The translations under genes were made by a program, and so were the position numbers. From Cobetia amphilecti (lineage in GTDB: Bacteria > Pseudomonadota > Gammaproteobacteria > Pseudomonadales > Halomonadaceae), in NCBI RefSeq assembly GCF_020217465.1, contig NZ_CP084115.1, positions 3,844,001 to 3,908,000 of the forward strand: DNA of 64,000 nt. The letters run 5' to 3'. The notes beneath the pieces were generated by a model. It saw nothing but the letters and a program-made list of their open reading frames with translations, searched no databases and was not told the origin of the DNA. Below, piece by piece: positions 57,576 through 64,000 of this stretch; position 1 is the stretch's first letter, and the number at the start of each line of letters is the position of its first letter.

Positions 57576-58138
57576 GGCTCTACCTCGAAACGATAGGTCT
57601 GCTGGTCAACTCCCCCGCTGATGGGGTCACTCCACTGCACCTGGACACTGACATCGTGAACGCCGATACCGGCGCCGCCAACAACACGCTCGTCGACTTC
57701 CACGCTGCCGACGCCGCTGGTCAGCGTGGAGCCGATGATGGCGTCACGCCAATCAATGATGTCCTGGTCCGCCAGCTCTGCGGGCACGCAGTCCGAGCTG
57801 CATCCATCCGCCGGCGCATTGGTGGTGTCGGCATCATCATATTGATCGATGGCCTCAAGGTTGGCGCGGATACGCTCAGCCAAGTCCAGCGACAGCAGTT
57901 GTGCCACGGTATTGCTGTAGCTGACGCGCTGATGTTGAAGCGTCTGAACTTGCAACAACCCCAGCCCCAGCAGGGAAACCCCCAGCAGCATGACCGCGAC
58001 CAGCGCCTCGATCAGGCCGACGCCGCGCTGTGAATGCCGAGCGGAACGCCGCCGCTGCAGGCGAGACAGCAATGTCTTCCTCAGCGCTCGCGGCTGCAGG
58101 GCTTGCTTGAGGGATGTGATCATCAACGATGCTGTCAT
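57572..58138 (-). CDS. pilV: Minor pilin PilV, operon A (188 aa)
   Basis: PilV family: HSQRG|VGLIEALVAVMLLGVSLLGL (G39), Glu at +5. The 38-residue, Arg-rich leader (LLSRLQRRRSARHSQR) is remarkably long; internal Met at residue 6 could shorten it only slightly. The soluble part has a CSSDCVPAEL cysteine pair like the CPC site in operon B. Start overlaps the fimU stop by four bases. Confidence 0.86.
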   Translation of the reverse strand: MTASLMITSLKQALQPRALRKTLLSRLQRRRSARHSQRGVGLIEALVAVMLLGVSLLGLGLLQVQTLQHQRVSYSNTVAQLLSLDLAERIRANLEAIDQYDDADTTNAPADGCSSDCVPAELADQDIIDWRDAIIGSTLTSGVGSVEVDERVVGGAGIGVHDVSVQVQWSDPISGGVDQQTYRFEVEP

Positions 58139-58635
58139 GAGCAGTCCCCTCCTGATTCAAGGCGTACACGGCCTGAAGGCGCCACTACCACAGAGGTAGC
58201 ATCGGATGCCGCACAGAACACCAGCGTACTGTTGCCACTAGTCAGCGTGCCGCGATCGTTGTAGGTGATCCTGGCGGCGCCGCCCGACTGGGCAACCGCA
58301 TTGCTGTCCTGATGGATCCAAAGGCGGTCGTCGAGGGTGAAGTTGGAAGCATTCCCGACATAGACAACCCAGCCATTCGCCCAGTCATCGTCGCAGGTCG
58401 TGGGATTGGGGGTGGCGACGCTCGGCGCATAGGGACAGACACTCACATCCACACCGCGCGTGGTGGCGGTGCTGCGCGCCATGCCGAGCGCATGGGTCAG
58501 GGCACGCACATCGGACTCCACCTGAGAGCGCTGCACCAGGCCTTGCCAGGCCGGCACCGCCCAGGTCGCGATGATGGCAATGATCGCCACTGTCACGACC
58601 AGCTCGATCAGGGTGAAACCACGGGATTGGCGCAT
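58135..58635 (-). CDS. fimU: Minor pilin FimU/GspH type, operon A (166 aa)
   Basis: MRQSRG|FTLIELVVTVAIIAIIATWA with G6, the usual short leader, then VPAWQGLVQRSQVESDVRAL and the GspH domain ending LESGGDCS. The ATG at 58635 gives this short leader and follows GGAGAAG 8-10 bases upstream; the frame is open 34 codons further but inside the pilE gene. Overlap-free by 74 bases inside the preceding pilE 3' region is not needed. Confidence 0.88.
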   Translation of the reverse strand: MRQSRGFTLIELVVTVAIIAIIATWAVPAWQGLVQRSQVESDVRALTHALGMARSTATTRGVDVSVCPYAPSVATPNPTTCDDDWANGWVVYVGNASNFTLDDRLWIHQDSNAVAQSGGAARITYNDRGTLTSGNSTLVFCAASDATSVVVAPSGRVRLESGGDCS

Positions 58636-58708
58636 GAGAGATACTTCTCCTTGCCGCTGAGGGTCGACCGGCCATGCCGGACTCGAGTCTGTCTTCTGGG
58701 GCCCACCA

Positions 58709-59197
58709 TCACCAGCACCGACCTCCTCCTTCGGCACCGGTATTCATGTCCTGGTCCATCCACAGCACGCCGCAGTCATCATTGAGTTGTGCCCCTTGAG
58801 GCGTCGCCTGCAGGACGAAGTCCGAGGCAGACAGACTGCGATACGTGATCAGGTAGCGAAGATTGCCACCGCTGTCCTCTATACGGCTGACGCCATCCGT
58901 CGGCTGGTCATCATCCCCCACGGGCGCCTCGGAAAAATTCTGGTAGTAGAAGCCATGCAGCTGTCTGGCCTGCTGCCCCAGCGCCTGCTGGGCATACGAG
59001 CGCCAGCTGCGCTCCACATAACCGAGATAGGAGGGAATGGCGACCGCCGCCAGAATGCCGATGATCGCGACCACCATCATCATCTCGATCAGAGTGAAGC
59101 CCTGAGACCGACGCCTGCCAGCTGCCCCGCGCCCCGGTCTCGGCTTGCGGCGTGCACCTGCACTGCTGACACCGGTGACCGAGAACAGTCGTGGCAT
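58709..59197 (-). CDS. pilE: Type IV minor pilin PilE-like, first gene of operon A (162 aa)
   Basis: Prepilin with a 33-residue Arg/Gly-rich leader, then [43 protein letters not shown], and a C-terminal disulfide loop closed by GGRCW. Homologous in type to the other two PilE proteins but more divergent ([16 protein letters not shown]). The ATG at 59197 follows GGAG by 8 bases; the upstream 59210-59300 region is AT-rich and probably contains the promoter of operon A. Confidence 0.87.
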   Translation of the reverse strand: MPRLFSVTGVSSAGARRKPRPGRGAAGRRRSQGFTLIEMMMVVAIIGILAAVAIPSYLGYVERSWRSYAQQALGQQARQLHGFYYQNFSEAPVGDDDQPTDGVSRIEDSGGNLRYLITYRSLSASDFVLQATPQGAQLNDDCGVLWMDQDMNTGAEGGGRCW

Positions 59198-59365
59198 GGG
59201 GAATTCTCCAGAGTACGAACCATACCTCTATTATGTATCATTTTGGTAACTGCGCATTACATTTTTTTTCAATACGCACCATTTTGATCAACGATCGTGC
59301 TCAAGAATGCCGTTGCTTATACAAGAAACTGCTGAATTGAATGGCAAAATGCGAATGGCGCACAT
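59198..59365 (-). promoter_or_regulatory. AT-rich promoter region of pilin operon A
   Basis: Bases 59220-59300 are AT-rich with a run of eight T on the plus strand. A possible -10 CATAAT lies on the minus strand near 59238-59233, without a good -35. No regulator site can be assigned. Confidence 0.45.
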
Positions 59366-59395
59366 AAAAAAGCCGCGACAGGGTCGCGGCTTCTT
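59366..59395 (-). terminator. Rho-independent terminator after ispH
   Basis: Minus strand GAAGCCGCGACC pairs with GGTCGCGGCTT (partly through CCTGTC loop) and continues into T6; it ends the ileS-lspA-fkpB-ispH unit. Confidence 0.92.
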
Positions 59396-59418
59396 CACTG
59401 GCAGAAACTTACAAGGCG

Positions 59419-60387
59419 TTACAGCTCGCGGATCTGATCCGAGGCGATCAAGCGCTCCTTGAGCTCCTTGGGCATCGAGAAGACGATGTTTTCCTCCTGG
59501 CCCTCGAGCTCCTCGGGCGCCGAGGCTCCCAGCGCCATCAGACGATCGATCACTCCCTGCACCAGCACTTCGGGGGCACTGGCCCCGGCGGTGATGCCGA
59601 TGCTGCCGATCCCCTCGAGCCAGCTGGCCTCGATCTGCTGCGCATCGTCGATCAACCAGGCCGGGGTCTGCATGCGCTCGGCCAGTTCGCGCAGGCGATT
59701 GGAGTTGGAGCTGTTGGGGCTGCCGACCACCAGCACCACATCGCAGGCTTCCGCCAGCATGCGCACGGCGTCCTGGCGATTCTGGGTCGCGTAGCAGATG
59801 TCATCCTTGCGCGGGCCCTGAATCGCCGGGAAGCGTTCGCGCAGCGCGTCGATCACGCGCGCCGTGTCATCCATCGAGAGCGTGGTCTGGGTGACGAAGG
59901 CCAGCTGCTCCGGGTCCTTGACCTCCAGACGCGCCACATCGGACTCGTCTTCCACCAGATGGATGGTGCCACCCTTGGAAGTGTCATAGCGGCCCATGGT
60001 GCCCTCGACCTCCGGGTGGCCCTCATGACCGATCAGCACGCAATCCTGGCCCTTGCGCGCATAGCGCAGGACTTCCATGTGCACCTTGGTCACCAGCGGA
60101 CAGGTGGCATCGAAGACCTTGAGGTTGCGACGCTCGGCCTCTTCCTGCACGGCACGCGAGACGCCGTGTGCCGAGAAGATGACGATGACGTCATCCGGCA
60201 CTTCGTGCAGTTCCTCGACGAAGATGGCGCCGCGCTCCTTGAGGGAGTCGACCACGAAACGGTTGTGCACCACCTCGTGACGCACGTAGATCGGCGGCCC
60301 GAACACGTCGAGCGCCCCGTTGACGATATCGATGGCGCGATCCACTCCGGCGCAGAAACCGCGCGGGTTGGCCAGCTTGATCTGCAT
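59419..60387 (-). CDS. ispH: 4-hydroxy-3-methylbut-2-enyl diphosphate reductase IspH (322 aa)
   Basis: Last enzyme of the MEP isoprenoid pathway, giving IPP and DMAPP with a [4Fe-4S] cluster. The three cluster cysteines are C12 ([12 protein letters not shown]), C96 ([12 protein letters not shown]) and C198 ([11 protein letters not shown]); the substrate-binding [10 protein letters not shown] is intact. The ATG at 60387 is preferred to an upstream Met, since [14 protein letters not shown] is the canonical N terminus and GGAG precedes it. Confidence 0.97.
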   Translation of the reverse strand: MQIKLANPRGFCAGVDRAIDIVNGALDVFGPPIYVRHEVVHNRFVVDSLKERGAIFVEELHEVPDDVIVIFSAHGVSRAVQEEAERRNLKVFDATCPLVTKVHMEVLRYARKGQDCVLIGHEGHPEVEGTMGRYDTSKGGTIHLVEDESDVARLEVKDPEQLAFVTQTTLSMDDTARVIDALRERFPAIQGPRKDDICYATQNRQDAVRMLAEACDVVLVVGSPNSSNSNRLRELAERMQTPAWLIDDAQQIEASWLEGIGSIGITAGASAPEVLVQGVIDRLMALGASAPEELEGQEENIVFSMPKELKERLIASDQIREL

Positions 60388-60446
60388 GACAGGCTCCGCT
60401 TGATGGCGAGGTGCGCTCACGGGGAGCGCACCTTTTGATAGTAGAC

Positions 60447-60890
60447 TCAGTGCGTGGTCGCGGGGGCGACTGACAGTACCTCGACCTCGAAGGTCAGGGT
60501 ACGCCCGGCCAGCGGGTGATTGAAGTCGACCTTGACGTCACGCTCATCGATCTCGCGGATGATGCCCGGCAGCTCCGAACCCGACGGCTCGGCGAAGGAC
60601 ATCACCATGCCGACCTCGATCTCTTCATCGAAGCTCTTGCGCGCCACGGTCTGGACGTTCTGCGGATTGTGCTGGCCGAAGGCATGCTCCGGCGTGATCG
60701 TGAAGCTGCCGGTCTCGCCCGCCGCCATGCCCATGATCGAACGCTCGAAGCCCGGCGGCAGATTGCCGTCACCCACCTGGAAGGTGGCCGGTGTCTTGTC
60801 GAAGGTGGAGTCCACCTCGGTGCCGTCTTCCAGACGCAGACGGAAATGGAGGCTGACCTCCATGTTATCGGCGATACGATGCTCGCTCAT
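60447..60890 (-). CDS. fkpB: FKBP-type peptidyl-prolyl isomerase FkpB/SlpA (147 aa)
   Basis: Cytoplasmic SlyD-like prolyl isomerase: short FKBP core ([40 protein letters not shown]), then the insert-in-flap region and [20 protein letters not shown]. Length agrees with E. coli FkpB (149). Start set at the ATG at 60890 with GAGG 6 bases upstream; an earlier ATG at 60914 overlaps the lspA stop (ATGA) but has no binding site. Position between lspA and ispH is the conserved gammaproteobacterial order. Confidence 0.94.
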   Translation of the reverse strand: MSEHRIADNMEVSLHFRLRLEDGTEVDSTFDKTPATFQVGDGNLPPGFERSIMGMAAGETGSFTITPEHAFGQHNPQNVQTVARKSFDEEIEVGMVMSFAEPSGSELPGIIREIDERDVKVDFNHPLAGRTLTFEVEVLSVAPATTH

Positions 60891-60910
60891 GCTGACCTCG
60901 CTTGTGGCGC

Positions 60911-61438
60911 TCATTCGGAGCGGCCACGGAAAGATTCAAGAATCAGTGCCACGGCTCCCAGGCTGATGGCGACGTCCGCCACGTTGAAGGCCGGGAAGAA
61001 GGCATTGCCCCAGTGGAAGGACAGGAAGTCCACCACGTAGCCATGCACGACACGATCATAGAGATTGCCAAGCGCGCCCCCCAGCACCAGCGCGATGCCC
61101 AGCGCGGTGAAGGTCTCGTGACGCTTGAGGCGCGCAAGCCAGATGCTCAGGCCGATGGCTGCCACCACCGCAATGCCCGCAAACAACCAGCGCTGCCAGC
61201 CATCATGGCCAGCCAGAAAACTGAACGCCGCGCCGGTGTTGTGGAGCAGCGTCAGATTGAAGATCGGCAGCACTTCGTTGGCCTGACCATAGACCAGCGA
61301 ACTGCTGGCCAGCCACTTGGTGGCCAGGTCCAGCACCACGATCACCAGCGACAGCCACAGCCAGCGCAGCGGCGAGCGCATCGGCTCACTGCCGGCTGAA
61401 GGGGTATCCGTCGCGGGGCCTTGTGAAGAAGACGTCAT
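60911..61438 (-). CDS. lspA: Prolipoprotein signal peptidase LspA (175 aa)
   Basis: Inner-membrane aspartyl protease (signal peptidase II). Four membrane helices; catalytic aspartates D128 in GGALGNLYDRVVHGYVVDFL and D155 in FPAFNVADVAIS. Other conserved parts: FNLTLLHNTGAAFSFLAGHD. A 20-residue Ser/Pro-rich N-terminal extension precedes the first helix. Start ATG at 61438 with AGGAAGG just upstream. Confidence 0.96.
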   Translation of the reverse strand: MTSSSQGPATDTPSAGSEPMRSPLRWLWLSLVIVVLDLATKWLASSSLVYGQANEVLPIFNLTLLHNTGAAFSFLAGHDGWQRWLFAGIAVVAAIGLSIWLARLKRHETFTALGIALVLGGALGNLYDRVVHGYVVDFLSFHWGNAFFPAFNVADVAISLGAVALILESFRGRSE

Positions 61439-61480
61439 GTTACCTTCCTGTCGTGAAATGAGTCTGCGACCGGCAAGACA

Positions 61481-61508
61481 CGAACGCCGGGCCAGAGCCC
61501 GGCGTTCG
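61481..61508. terminator. Hairpin between ileS and lspA
   Basis: CGAACGCCGGGC and GCCCGGCGTTCG form an almost continuous palindrome with a 4-base loop. No T tract; it may set the relative level of lspA. Confidence 0.6.
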
Positions 61509-61556
61509 ATATCAGCGCTCAGCGGAGGCTGAACGATGCCGCGGTCGCATCAGCGA

Positions 61557-64000
61557 TCAAGCGAAGTGACGCGTCTCGCCTTCGCCATCCGGCAGGTTGG
61601 TCACGCAGCGACTGCACAGCGTCGGATGTTCCGGCAGGGTGCCGACTTCCGGACGGTGGTGCCAGCAACGCTCGCACTTGGCATTCTCGCTGACCTTGAC
61701 CGCCACCTTGAGGCCGGACACTTCGGTCTCTTCCGCCTCACCGGCCGCCTCGAGAGGCGCCAGGGTCACGCCGCTGGTCAGCATCACGAAGCGCAGCTCG
61801 TCGCCGAGACTTGCCAGCAGCGTGTTGAGCTCGTCATTGACGTAGAGGGTGACTTCCGCCGCCAGGCCATTCTTGACCAGACCGGCGTTGCGCGCGCCTT
61901 CCAGCGTCTTGTTGACCGCCTGCTTGACGTGCAGCACCTGCTCCCAGAACTCACGCCCCATGGCCGCATCATCCGCCAGAGTCGTCAGGCCGGTGTAGGC
62001 CGTCTCGAGGAAGATGGTGTCCTTGCGCGGGCCCGGGATGTTGGCGTAGATCTCTTCACCGGTGAAGGAGAGGATCGGCGCCATCCAGCGTGCCAGTGCC
62101 TCGATCACGTGATACAGCGCCGTCTGGCAGCTACGACGCGCACGCGAGTTCGGCTGCGTGGTGTACTGGCGGTCCTTGATGACATCCAGATAGAAGCCGC
62201 CCAGCTCACGCGAGCAGAAGGTCAGCACCTGCTGATAGATGTCGAGGAAGCGGTATTCCTCGTAGGCCAGTTCGACACGTGCCTGCAGCTGGGCGGCACG
62301 ATCGACCACCCACTGGTCCAGCGCCAGCATGTCGTCAAAGGCCAGCGCATCACGCTCGGGTTCGAAGCCGTTCAGATTGGACAGCAGGAAGCGCGAGGTG
62401 TTGCGGATACGACGATAGGCATCGGCGGTACGCTTGAGGATCTCGTCCGAGACGGCCATCTCGCCGGAGTAATCATTGGAGGACACCCACAGGCGCAGGA
62501 TGTCGGCGCCCAGCTTGTCCATCACCTGCTGCGGCGCGACCACGTTGCCGACGGACTTGGACATCTTGCGACCCTGCGCATCCACGGTGAAACCGTGAGT
62601 CAGCAGCGCCTTGTAGGGCGCGTGGCCGTCGATGGCACAGCCGGTCAGCAGTGACGAGTGGAACCAGCCACGGTGCTGGTCGGAGCCTTCCAGGTACAGG
62701 TCGGCACGCGGGCCTTGCTCATGACCATGCGGGTGCGAGCCACGCAGCACGTGCCAGTGGGTCGTCCCGGAGTCGAACCACACGTCCAGCGTGTCAGTGA
62801 CCTTCTCGTAGTTCTCGGCCTCATCGCCCAGCAGCTCCTGGCTGTCGAGTGACCACCAGGCATCGATGCCGTGCTCGGCAACGCGATCGGCGACCGCTTC
62901 CATCAGCGCCACGCTGTCGGGGTGCAGCTCCCCCGTCGCGCGATGCAGGAACAGCGGGATCGGCACGCCCCAGTTGCGCTGACGCGAGATGCACCAGTCC
63001 GGACGGTTGGCGATCATGCTCTTCAGACGCGCCTGACCCCAGGCCGGGATGAAGGCGGTATCCTCGATGGCGGACAGCGCCTTGTCACGCAGGGTCACGC
63101 CGTCGGTGCCGGCAATGTCCATGCCGACGAACCACTGGGCCGTCGCGCGGTAGATGACCGGCGTCTTGTGGCGCCAGCAGTGCATGTAGCTGTGGGAGAT
63201 CTTCTCGTGCGCCATCAGCGCGCCGAGCTCTTCCAGACGCGCGACGATGTTCGGGTTGGCCTTCCAGATGAACTGGCCACCGAATTCCGGCAGGTCCGGC
63301 ACGTAGACGCCGTTGCCCTGCACCGGGCTTTCGATCTCGTCGAAGCTCATGCCGTAACGACGGCAGGTATGGAAGTCATCCTCGCCGTAGGCCGGCGCGG
63401 AGTGGACGATACCGGTACCGGCGCCAGTCTCGACGTAGTCGGCCAGATAGACCGGCGACAGACGATCGTAGATCGGGTGACGGAAGTTGATCAGCTCCAG
63501 CGCCGCGCCATTGACGGTCGCCAGCGTCTCGCCGCTCAGGCCGAAGCGCGCCAGACTGTCCTCGACCAGTTCCTCGGCGAGCACCAGCAGGCGCTCGCCG
63601 GTGTCGACCAGCGAGTAGACGAAGTCCGGGTGCACGTTGAGCGCCTGGTTGGCCGGGATGGTCCACGGAGTGGTGGTCCAGATCACGATCGCCGCCGGCT
63701 TGCTCAGTGACTCGAGGCCGAAGGCCTTGGCCAGCGCCGCGCTATCGTCTGCCGCGAAGGCGACGTCGATGGCATCAGAAGTCTTGTCGGCGTACTCGAC
63801 TTCCGCTTCCGCCAGCGCAGAGCCGCAGTCGAAGCACCAGTTGACCGGCTTCAGGCCCTTGAAGACATAACCGCCCTTGACCATCTCGGCCAGCGCACGG
63901 ATCTCACCGGCTTCATTGGCGAAGTCCATGGAGCGATACGGATTGCCCCAGTCACCGACGATGCCGAGACGGATGAACTCGTGCTTCTGGCCTTCCACCT
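61557..64000 (-). CDS. ileS: Isoleucyl-tRNA synthetase, C-terminal 814 residues (cut by window edge)
   Basis: Class I aminoacyl-tRNA synthetase. Present: the editing (CP1) domain ([14 protein letters not shown] ... [20 protein letters not shown]), the [20 protein letters not shown] block, KMSKS in [17 protein letters not shown], the anticodon-binding helices and a C-terminal zinc site [24 protein letters not shown]. The HIGH motif lies outside the window; the open frame continues to base 64000. Downstream order ileS-lspA-fkpB-ispH is conserved. Confidence 0.97.
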   Translation of the reverse strand, partial: VEGQKHEFIRLGIVGDWGNPYRSMDFANEAGEIRALAEMVKGGYVFKGLKPVNWCFDCGSALAEAEVEYADKTSDAIDVAFAADDSAALAKAFGLESLSKPAAIVIWTTTPWTIPANQALNVHPDFVYSLVDTGERLLVLAEELVEDSLARFGLSGETLATVNGAALELINFRHPIYDRLSPVYLADYVETGAGTGIVHSAPAYGEDDFHTCRRYGMSFDEIESPVQGNGVYVPDLPEFGGQFIWKANPNIVARLEELGALMAHEKISHSYMHCWRHKTPVIYRATAQWFVGMDIAGTDGVTLRDKALSAIEDTAFIPAWGQARLKSMIANRPDWCISRQRNWGVPIPLFLHRATGELHPDSVALMEAVADRVAEHGIDAWWSLDSQELLGDEAENYEKVTDTLDVWFDSGTTHWHVLRGSHPHGHEQGPRADLYLEGSDQHRGWFHSSLLTGCAIDGHAPYKALLTHGFTVDAQGRKMSKSVGNVVAPQQVMDKLGADILRLWVSSNDYSGEMAVSDEILKRTADAYRRIRNTSRFLLSNLNGFEPERDALAFDDMLALDQWVVDRAAQLQARVELAYEEYRFLDIYQQVLTFCSRELGGFYLDVIKDRQYTTQPNSRARRSCQTALYHVIEALARWMAPILSFTGEEIYANIPGPRKDTIFLETAYTGLTTLADDAAMGREFWEQVLHVKQAVNKTLEGARNAGLVKNGLAAEVTLYVNDELNTLLASLGDELRFVMLTSGVTLAPLEAAGEAEETEVSGLKVAVKVSENAKCERCWHHRPEVGTLPEHPTLCSRCVTNLPDGEGETRHFA

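Overview
The window is a chromosomal segment of a GC-rich gammaproteobacterium. Gene content, synteny (ilvI-ilvH, ilvY/ilvC, pssA; ileS-lspA-fkpB-ispH followed by minor pilins; an OlsF-type ornithine-lipid synthase; PhaB) and the acidic proteins point to Halomonadaceae (Halomonas/Cobetia type). That placement is inference; the 16S gene in the window could settle it.

Layout. 1-1.0 kb: the start of phaB and three initiator tRNA genes in one array. 1-22.9 kb: housekeeping and metabolic genes in short units: EVE protein, the holdase-thioredoxin CnoX, a PatB-type C-S lyase, a universal stress protein, an AGCS symporter, an MDR reductase/membrane protein pair, a thioesterase/YbaK pair, a DUF501 pair, an NSS transporter, a LOG protein, OlsF, a PIG3-type quinone reductase, a DEDDh exonuclease, a Sel1 protein, Tas, YdcZ, YaaA, an isochorismatase-family hydrolase and a Tim44-like protein. 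23.1-29.0 kb: one complete rRNA operon on the minus strand (16S-23S-5S) with tandem promoters, boxA elements, processing stems and a terminator. Its 16S-23S spacer contains no tRNA. 29.3-35.4 kb: pssA and branched-chain amino-acid genes (ilvC with divergent ilvY; ilvI-ilvH with a possible leader peptide). 35.5-44.5 kb: clpB with a heat-shock-type promoter, pgeF, rluD, bamD, nadE, a small zinc-ribbon protein and thiO.

44.7-59.2 kb is the most unusual part: two complete, adjacent minor-pilin/PilY1 operons on the minus strand. Operon A (59197 to 51576) encodes PilE-FimU-PilV-PilW-PilX-PilY1-PilY2-PilE. Operon B (51331 to 44696) encodes FimU-PilV-PilW-PilX-PilY1-PilE and has no PilY2. They are separated by a rho-independent terminator and an AT-rich gap, so they look like independently expressed type IV pilus priming/tip complexes. 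PilY1 of operon A has a 15-residue aspartate tract encoded by a trinucleotide repeat. 59.4-64 kb: ispH, fkpB, lspA and the C-terminal part of ileS, which runs off the window.

No insertion sequence, prophage, CRISPR array or defence system was seen. All calls come from reading the sequence; no database search was run.
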